A DNA stretch of 64,000 nucleotides from Atriophallophorus winterbourni (lineage: Eukaryota > Platyhelminthes > Trematoda > Plagiorchiida > Microphallidae), in contig JACCGJ010016143.1 in NCBI GenBank assembly GCA_013407085.1, positions 31,477 to 95,476 on the forward strand, read 5' to 3'. Position numbers and translations under genes: made by a program. Every line of letters begins with the position of its first letter. Within the stretch, counting starts at the first letter, position 1. The notes below the pieces were generated by a model. The model was given only the letters and a program-made list of their open reading frames with translations. It did not search any database and was not told where the DNA came from. This document shows, in pieces, positions 1 to 10,200 of this stretch.

Positions 1-653
1 CACTGTTCTGTTGTATACAAAAAGTCCTGCCAAATCTTAGCATTGCTCAGAAGGATCTTTGGTCGTTTCTCAAAGCAGATACTCCCACGTATAGTTAACA
101 CCTATATCAATGGAGTATGCTGTTCAAGAATGGTCCCCATGGTTACAAAAGGACATGACCTTGATGCAACGCGTATACCACCGCGCTACAAAACTGGTGA
201 CCGGTCGATACAACAGGCCATACGAGGAGCGGATTGCAACGCTAAACCTCTTTGACTTTTCGTACCGTCGTCTCAACATTCAACATTCTGCATACAGTGG
301 ATCACCCACTTGAACACCTGTTTCATCGGCAAGAAGCACGTGTTAGCAGGTCGCAGGGCTCCAGATTAAATTGTCGAAGGTTTTTCTTTGCTGTCAGAGT
401 TTGTTTTCTATGGAACTCCCTACCCCCACATATCATTTGCGCAACAAGCCAGAACATGTCCAAGGCTGAACTTGACAAGTATATGTTGACCAAACCTAAC
501 CTTGCACCTGAATACACGTGCTGACTTTTCATCTGTATAAAACATTTGTGTTGTTTTTTATGAATTCCCTATATTTTTAATCTGTGGTTACTGTAAAGTA
601 TTTGCTTTTTGGACCATTAAAACTTTGAATTACTTTGAATTACTTTGAATTAC
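1..653 (+). mobile_element. CR1-like LINE, 3' fragment
   Basis: Frameshifted remains of the reverse-transcriptase C-terminal region: LLRRIFGRF, then YAVQEWSPW, YHRATKLVTG, and finally [18 protein letters not shown]. These match in order the intact stretch at 26.6-27.1 kb. It ends with a 3' tail of three direct repeats of ACTTTGAATT (about 623-653), the short terminal repeats typical of CR1 elements. It lies antisense in the intron after gene II exon 14 and is cut by the window edge. Confidence 0.85.
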
Positions 654-1157
654 ATCACTATACCGGTGGCGGTTTAATATGGCACTGTGTTATGGCAACA
701 ATTTAATTATGATTCTTGTCAGTTTCGGCTCTGGCAACGTGACGGGTTGTGCATGGAATTGAAATTCAGTAGTGTTGGTCAATATGTAAGGCGGAACAGG
801 AACTAAAAGCGGAAAATCATATAGCTGATTTGGTTTTAAAAAATTTCTGTTGTCTATGGCGTTGTCCTGCTAGGGAAGACGAATCCGTATTCTGAGTGAA
901 AATTAATGAAATGACAACCCACATACAATCTGCACGGTGCCATTTAGACTAGGCACCAAATAATTACACCGTTGTTGGGTAACAGTAACAACGACTCGAG
1001 TTGAAAATCATCGCCGCAACCTCAAAAGGTGTCACCAGCACCGCATCAACCACATTGCATAACTTCACAACGCTATCATGTATTTAGCTATCTTAGCCTC
1101 ACGTATTGCATCATGCCCTAGCTTCGAAGTCAATAAAAATAGAGCACCCTTGCGTAC

Positions 1158-1277
1158 CCCGGGTTCACCGGTATCACCAGGCATTCCTCGCAAACCGTCT
1201 GCTCCTGGTTCACCTGGCATTCCTTTGGGCCCGGGATAACCGCGTTCACCGATTAGACCGTCACGCCCGGCAACACC
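1158..1277 (-). CDS. Gene II exon 14: Gly-X-Y, 40 codons, last one in window
   Basis: [10 protein letters not shown] to GDTGEPG, phase 0, donor GTACGC, acceptor TCCACGCAG. Ends on a lone Gly as gene I exon 13 does. By analogy the next exon, outside the window, should begin with a Cys-containing interruption. Confidence 0.92.
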
Positions 1278-4200
1278 CTGCGTGGAAAAGGAAAAAAAGA
1301 TTAACAAGGTTATACTTGTATGCCACTGTTGCATAGGGTTCATACAACGAACCACGATGTTCAAACACAGAATCACATAGTGATTCGTGGTCAAGCACAC
1401 AAGGCGCTTATGGGTGACCAAAGTGATGTAATTTCGGGGGATGTGAGCAACACATCACTTTGAAAAAAAACATGAATTGGTAAAATTGAAGAGTGAATCC
1501 TCAAGAATGACTTTTAGGGAAATGCGTCAATGATGACTTCTGGGAAAATGCAGGGAGCAGTAAGATTGATTGGTACTGCGAACTGAGCGCTTCATGGGTG
1601 GCTTGTCTGGTCGAACAAGGTCGAAACGCGTTTCCGGTTCAAACGCAAATCACGTTGTTGACGCACAACGGGAGAAGGCTTGATCCACCGTTACACCTCT
1701 AGGTACGGACTAAAAACATAAGACCTGAGTGCGATATAACCTCAATACACCCAAGTTCATCACCGCTACACAATGTCCGCAGTTGAATCGGTCTCCGTTG
1801 TTGGCAAATCATTATTTCAACATAAATCTATATCACACCAATCCATCACACCCACCCACCCCGATCGGTTTGTTGCTGTTTGCACTCATCAGGTAGGGAC
1901 AGTAGGATCAGGATCCGCATGCGCTTGAAACAGTGGAAGAATGGTAAACAAGTTGCACTTGTAAGCCATTGTTGGATAAGGTTGGCACGACCAACCTGTT
2001 CAATCATATGTGGTAACACACATGTGGATTGGATTAAACATGTTTAATATAAATGTTGACATTTACAGCAACAATATGATTTTCCATGTACGAAACCACG
2101 AGCAGACTCTTCCGGTCACTAAAAGAGTTTCACAAATTTATTTTTCCCATTAAAGTATGTTATGTTTGAGTGAATGATAATAATAAGTAAACAGATCCAC
2201 GGGATACCGGGCAAATAAGTACAGGCTCGGTTAAAGAACAACAACCAGAATGAATGAATGTGCACTTAATTCGCTGTACTTGCTGATTTCCGCGTCAGTT
2301 GAAAAATTGGCTGAAATCGCGACGGGATTCACGATTCAATCATAATGGAATGACATTGGAGTGTAAAAAGCAATACTTGTGCTCGTTGATTTATGTTATG
2401 GATTCATATGGGGACTGATCAAATTCCCACACACCTCACAGGGAGTTTTGCTTGCAATACTCAGCTCAGTCGAGTTAGTCGAAAATTACGTGAAGCGGGG
2501 GAGTTTGTTCCTCCCGAATCGGACTGTTTAGTTATTCAAAATCTGTCAAACATGAAAATTCATGCGATTGTGATGCACATTCATGGTCGACATCGACCGA
2601 AGGAGGCCAACAACAACAGTAAGAAAGAGGACAACAGTCATTCACTGGCCACTCTCACACACACTGTTAACACAGAAGTCCTGGTGTTGTATCAAGGTTC
2701 CACATGGGGCAAAACGTAAGTAGTTACATCTAATCGTGTGTAATAATCTGTAGTACACTAACAACAAACGCTTACTCGGTGAATAAATGCTCGTTGAACA
2801 TTTTACAAATTTTTTGTACTTACCTTTAATCCAGGTTGACCTACGCTTCCTTTCGCGCCTTTCATTCCCTAAAATGTAATGTGAAGAACTCATAAATCTG
2901 TCAATGGTAAATCAAAACAATTTTGCAAGATAATTCAAACCGATTGAGTTGCGATTGGCACCAAAAGACGGTTTGTAAACAAATAACTTATGCAATATTT
3001 CAAGAAGTTATGTATAAGTAACCTGTGTACTCCTCATGTTTGTCAATTCATTAATTGCCACTTTATTGGTTGGCAGCACATGAGGATATAGCTCTAAACC
3101 ATGTACAGCAGAGGTCTTGCTGTAAGTTTCGTATTGGTGCCATACTGCGAAGATTGTAGGACTCAGTTTAGTTGCCACGTGAAACTAAAGTTCCAATTTC
3201 AAATGCTGATCATTCCATGAGTTTGCGGAAAATTGTGATGAGCACAGAATCAGAATGAATTTCGAAAGCCAGGTTTCAAATACGCGTACCGAACAACCAC
3301 GAAACCAGTCGCGTATTATTTGAAATTCCTATACTACTTACTCACAGAAGCTAACTTCATATGCTATCGCATTGGTGTGTTTGACTAACATCGTGAGCTT
3401 ATCCATTGGAGTGACATGAGAAACATACTAATGCAGATGCCAGCGAAAGCCACAGGGACGCGAACTTGCTAATGACCTTCTACTCAGTGGAATACGGCCA
3501 ACTCCGAATAACTAACTTATTTACGTGACTGTCAATATCGCGTTTGATATTTGGTTGCCTCACTTTGCTTCAATTCATCAATGTATTATTATCAACCTCA
3601 AAGTGAGATGCCGAAAACGAATTTGTTTGCTTAAATTTACATGAATCCATTAAGTGAACAGCATTATCTCGGGATGCAAAATTATAAAACAATCACGTTA
3701 ATATTGCGAATTTTTTTGCAGCATTAAATTCCATGCGAATAGGCATTGAAACATTTGAGATCGAAGAAACTTTAAATTTGAGCAGCTAGTAGTAAACACA
3801 AATCGAATATGACTAATTCAGACCTGTACATCAGAATAAAACTAACGCACAATTATCGCAAGCCAACTCGTTAAAGTAAATCTTACCTGGTTCGACGGAG
3901 AAAGAAATTTGAAAACAGATAGATCTGATCTTAGTTCACATTTTTCGATTTCCCATTTTCCACCACGGGCATAGCAACAGTGGTTCCATGCCGATCGTAC
4001 AGATCAAGCAGAGGCAACGACGTCCAGTTAAGATCAACACAATACAAACACGCTGGGATTCGTCAAAACGTAACCCACTGGCCAATGTCAACAGCAAAAC
4101 TGAATGAACCAATACTAGATCAAATTGAGCGAGCGACCAATCATTAGACCTAATTTTATCCAATCATAAAGTAACACTTATTGGATTAATCTGATTGGAC

Positions 4201-7200
4201 AAAAATTTGCACCCTCACCTGATTAGCAATACATCTCGGTTCTAGAAAACGGAACCAATCAGGATTGAGATATAGATGGAGGGGGCTAACCTTCAAAATG
4301 ATCAAAACATTTTTGATCGTTGTGTCCCTGATGAGTGCAAACAGTACGAAACCGGTCGTGGGGTGTGATGGAAATGTATGCAAATGTATATATTTGAGGT
4401 TTTTTCTCATGATTATGGATTCCCCATCGGTGTCAATTTCAATTACCTTGCAGATTTGAGGTTTTCTTGTGTTTAAGCAGGGGTTGACCTCAGTTTCTTG
4501 GTTTCACTATTTCGATCACTTGAAACTATTACCCAAAACCAGAAATCGTTTAGTGTTTCATGATTATGTCAAAACTTATCCTGAGCGTTCTGCCGAGTGA
4601 AACAACTCATACAAGAGAAAGAACCTAATAAATTTAACCTACCTGATGCATTTGAGACAAGTTGTGCCTCACGAGGCTTGCTTGACCATGGCAATCGATG
4701 AGTCAGATACCATACTAGCTTCGTATAGCTGAGGAGTTGGGACCATTTTGATTGAATATTATGACTGAGATTCTTCAATCTTTGTCTGTGGAGTTTTATA
4801 ATTATCATTGAAAGACCGGAAAACCTACATATAACACGCAATGAACGTGACGAGTGCTCAAAGCTGTCATTCGTTCGTTTATCACAGCTTACAACGTCAA
4901 TACAATGGTATGTGTGGTGATTATGATTCGTAGCATAATACAAACGCAGTGAAAACCTACCGGAGGGCCGTCTGGACCTGGTTCACCTTTTCTACCTGAA
5001 TCTCCGATCGTCCCGTCGGTTCCCTGAAACGAACCAATAACAAGCAAAGTAGGACGATCATGAAACTCAAAAGTGACTACATCTTGATTTGTAGTATCAC
5101 ATGTGTTAATAACACGCAACAATTGATCGTGTTAATCAAGTTGATTGTGGAATAATGGATGACGCCGTTTTGAATTCGACGGACCACCTTTGAATTTTTC
5201 ATGCTAAGGTTAATAACTGTTAATAACTGCTGGTGACTTATCAGATACTCTTTTGTTCCTCTACCCATCACAGTTACCAGACGATGATAGAGGAATACCT
5301 CACGCGGATATTGATAGCAAAATGCCATCTTGCGATTTTTATGCGTGCCCGCTAGCGTTTAAGCCTCATATGCAAGCAACGAAACTGCATGGCACTCAAG
5401 CGAATGTATCCGTTCATTTTTGATATCGCCCGAACGTTTTGACGAGGTGACGGCCGAGCATAAACTTCGAAGTCACATTCCAACGAGGTCGGGTCAATGT
5501 ATGGCATACAAGCGCGAAATTTGTTTTAAGTTCTGGGCGTGACAAAGCTTACTCAAACTTGCTCTCAGCAGTTTGATTCTTTTTTCTTTCTACACCTTCA
5601 TGGCCAGACAAGCATCAAACTCGTTAGGCTGTCAAGACGAATGTAATTTAAAGTGGATACGGTCGTTGGCTTTAAAGGAATCAAAGTTGAATAGCTGAAA
5701 GTCTGACCTTAGAGTTTCTCATGACTTGAATGCACCTAAGGCTGACCATGCAGGGAATCGTTTAAATTAACGCAGACAACTGTTAAATGAGCTTTGCCCT
5801 AAAAGGCATGATCATTTCTGCTAGCTACTCTTTGAGGTTGACCGTTCCACGATTTTTGACCATTGATTCGTTGTAGGCATTGAAAGTTTGAAAGGTAGAA
5901 CACATAGGTAACTGACTACAACTAAAGAGTCAAATTTTAGGAGCGTGCCGCTCTTTGCATTAGATGGCTAAGCAAGCAAATTAGCAATGCGAGTAAAGAA
6001 CTGAAAATACCTTCAAAACATCACGGAAAATTGATTCCCTATCCGCACTATTTGAGCACGCGTTAGAGAAAGGATGCATTTCGTGTCATAATATCGTAAA
6101 GCCCAGGGGTTTATCAAAACTAAAGTAAACTGCGACAGCTAAAGACGCGTAAGGTGCTGGACAGGTAGTGTGCTTATGTAAACTCGTTCAGGTTATGGCA
6201 CTATAGCTTTCTTGTATTAGCTTTGATGCTGGATAGGTAGATATGCAAATACCGTGTAGTGATCGTCATGGGTCAGCAGGAGCGCATCAGAGCTACAAAA
6301 ATTGGCGACGGGGTGGGATAAAATTATTTTAAATATTAAGGAATGTCAGTACTGCTGGAATTGTTATAAGAAATGCTCAAAATTCAGCAGCAGTTCATAG
6401 AGAAACTCGCATTTCTCATAATCAACAGTTCCTGTTGCCGCCAATCAGTCGACATTTCAGTGAAAAACTTGAAAGAATTTCAGACACATCCAGATAATAA
6501 AGTCATATTCGATTTATTGAATTCCGCAATTCACACAGAAAACGCTTTAACAGGACATGCGTTACAGTCTCCCTCTGACATAACATCACGCAGAGTAAGT
6601 GAAGAAATTCAGTGTTTGCCGAGGCGCGGCTGGTCCAACTCACTGACTGACAAGAATGCGAAGAAGTTCAAAAAAAGGAAGATTTCCTCTCACTTACGTC
6701 CAGAATTGTCATATGTTGCAGAATCCTGAAGTCCTACAGAAGAAAGTTCTCAAACAATTTTACCAGGAGCATCATCGTATCAACCGTATACATAGTCACG
6801 CTTGCAAGCCGTTCATGAACTCATGAATAGAAAAGATTGTCAGCGAATGTTACAGTTATCACTTGACCACAAAATTCTTCCCAAATATGAGTTGCGATCA
6901 TCGATAACACAAGAAGGCCTATGGTTGCAAACCCACGTTGATCTTGTAGATCCCTCCATCCTCAGGAAACACCCTGAAGCCAGCAGTTTATCGGACCAGA
7001 ATCAGACAACTGATCAGCCATTTTTCTGTGAACCCACGATAACCTAGCTATCATTTAGTCGCTCCGTGTCTTAATTTTTTTGAAAGGTGGGAGGTGTAGT
7101 ATAGACTGTGAATGAACTATCGATCGAGCATGAATCAATATCGATCGCAAGTGCACAATATGATTATTGTTCACTGTACTGACTTTGTGTTATTCATTCA

Positions 7201-10200
7201 TTCGGCTAATACACGAGTTCAGTTACGGTTGTGGTTCTCTCTAGCCCACGAGCGGGCCAACGGCAGCGCATCAAAAATACAACAATGGGCCTTGACCTTT
7301 GTGTCACTCACGGAATAGTAAGTGCGATACGTGTCGACAGTATTTATCTCACATTCGTTACTAAATAGATTTTCCGTACTCAGTGAGAGAGTTAGCTTGG
7401 TGAAACCTTAATGTCAGAAGCTACTGCAACTTCTCGATCGGATTCAGTCGCGGAAGTTGAAACGACAGCTCAAGGTCAAACACAAAACGTTCGCCTGAGA
7501 ATTGACGAGAATGGCAAACAAAACCTTTTTGCCGAGCAGAAGGCAAACGCGCCAAGAGAGCTCGTTCAAAACAATCGGTAATACTGCGGTCGGATCTGAT
7601 CATGTTAAAACCTCAATAGTGCTCAGCACAACGAGACAACGCACAATTGCACAATTTGTCGTTCAACCCGTTTTCCAATCACATGGATTTGTGATTTTTC
7701 AGGAGCTAATCGATCAATCGGAACCATGACCTTGATGCTAATCGAGTGGTAGGTGACTTGAATTCGTGTGTATCGACATGGTCACGTGGTCACGAGGTCA
7801 AGTTTCGCTCGGGGACAACCGGGTAACCGGGCTCTGTCTGCTCTGGTGAGATTTACATTTGGCGCGGTAACTTACTCTGTCACCTCGTTCACCCTTAGGG
7901 CCAGGGTAGCCTTTTGGTCCGGTCACACCCTGCAAAATGTGAGGTAAACAAATTAAAGTTAGAAAATATAAATCTGGATGAAACTTTATCCTAAATCCTG
8001 GAACAATACCCACGGTATGCCTTTCGTTAGATTTATAACTAGCTAGAAACCTTGATGGTAATTCTCATTTAGATTTATTCCTCTTTAAAATAAGCATATA
8101 AAGGTCTACACTTGATAATTGTCCTTGGTTGCCTACAAACTATCCGTCAAACACCGATGGATCATTAATTGATAAAAAAGAGATGGATATTTGTGTGTTC
8201 CACCGTCAGCCAGTTAGAATGCTGTCAGGATGTCCAGGCGTAGGCATAAAGTGAACAAAATGTCACTGACATGGATGTATGAGAAGCTTACGGTCCAGTG
8301 TTTCCACTGTCGTGATCAACTTTGTAATGGTAGTTGAGTAGTGATAAAAATAACAAAACAGTCTCTACAACACATGGTGCGCTCGCGGTCTTACTCTATC
8401 GCCAGGCGGACCGATCAACGCTTTCCATCCGCGATCCAGTATATCGATTGAGCAATTTCTGCCTGGTTCGCCGGGATCTCCAGGTTGACCGGGTGCTCCT
8501 TTCACAGGGGTGTAAGAATCGATAATTGGTTCCCCGGGATCACCCACTTCACCCATCGGTCCTGGGTCACCATCTTCGCCCTGTGTAGGAAATTCGGATG
8601 CATTTTGTTGCACAAATTTTGATAAAATATTCTAAAATAATCCAAGCTGTGAAAGTTTGAACAGGCGATCAGCAGTATTTAAGAGTATATCGATATTTAG
8701 AAAAGTCATTCATGATTATAAAGCTTTTAACTTGTCAAGACTTGTAACTAATCAAGCTCGTTGCTTTATGCAAGCTTCGAGTAATGTTCAGCCATTCCAG
8801 CCAAAATTTAATCTATGCATTCGCCATCGGAGTATGTGATAAACGCAGTGAACACATTGGTCATACACGGATGACTTACTCGTGTACCCTGCTGTCCGGG
8901 GATTCCAGGATCTCCACGCAAACCGACCATTCCCATATCACCCTGCAAGATAAAAAGTAAAAGATTAAGTTATAAAAAGAAGTGTGGGTGAATTGCGATT
9001 TGATAAAATTCGTGACCAATAATTTTCAGCCTGCTCTATTTCCGAAATTCCGGATCTGGTTGAAGATGCCGAAATTCGGACGTGGATAGTGGCCACACAT
9101 TTGTTTTGTCTTGCGGAAAGATCTTTGTCTACGGCCTCAGTCTTGATGGCGTTAGGTTCCCGAACGTGAGAAAGGTTAACGATGTTCATAATCATCTGGA
9201 ACTTCAAGAGTTGATTTGGACCGAGATTTAAAGGGATTTGAGTGTACGCATTTGTGGGAGTTGGAATGATGAGTGGCAATGGGAACTGCATGCATTACTC
9301 ATACGTAGACTCTAACTTTAAATAAAAGCTAATCATTATGCTGTCATTGGAGTATTTCAAAATATTCGAAACGGTCACCGGTGCTGCACTACACCTTTTG
9401 CGGAACTAAACATAGTCCCACCATGAAGCCAAATTTCACGCAGCGAACGAGGCTGGATGTTTTGAAAAAACGCGTTTAGCGTAAAGTCAGAATGAGTTTC
9501 GAATGTCGGGTCACGGATACGTATACACGATGCGCGGCAACATCCACGAAATTTGTTTTTACCTGTTTTGCCAATATCAGGATTTGGATTAGTCTTCCTT
9601 AAATAAGCTCCATTCTTGCGATGATTGTGGCATTTTTCACAATAAAATTTTAATTCTTTGAATCCGTGATAACCGCGTGCCATGGAAGTGGTCGCGAGCA
9701 CTGGTTTCAAGGCAGCTTCTCTAATTAAAACTCTGATAAAGCGACTATTGGCTGGATAGGCAAACTACCGTGTTTGCACCACGTGGAATAGAGTCGAAAC
9801 TTAGTTAACCCAATGTTCAGATACTCTTTGTGGTTCAGACTTTCAAATAAAATTTGCTGTGAAGAATTCGGTAGTTTGCCGTCTTTGTATGGTAATTGGT
9901 GATTTGGTGGTAGATATTCTCACACGCGAGAAGCTTGCTACCATGCGAGGACGATTTGGATGCAAAACGTGATGTTAGCATTATACACTGGCACATGCGC
10001 GCCATTTAGTTTGTGCTATCTTTTCATCTTCTTAAGTGAACGGGACACGGTGTTAAAAATGGTTGCAAACAAGTGTGATGAAAAGGGGGAATATTAACTT
10101 TAATCATCTAGTTTCACACCCAGGAAGTTGTTACTATAACGATTAACCACATTTTTTACCTTTTCTCCATGATCACCAGGTTCTCCACGAGGTCCCTGAG

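Noticed and set aside
9375..9710. 111-codon minus-strand ORF between gene II exons 8 and 9
   Set aside because: Basic, Cys-containing but with no recognisable domain or splice logic. Part of it (near 9490-9560) resembles 3245-3330, so it is probably repeat-derived.
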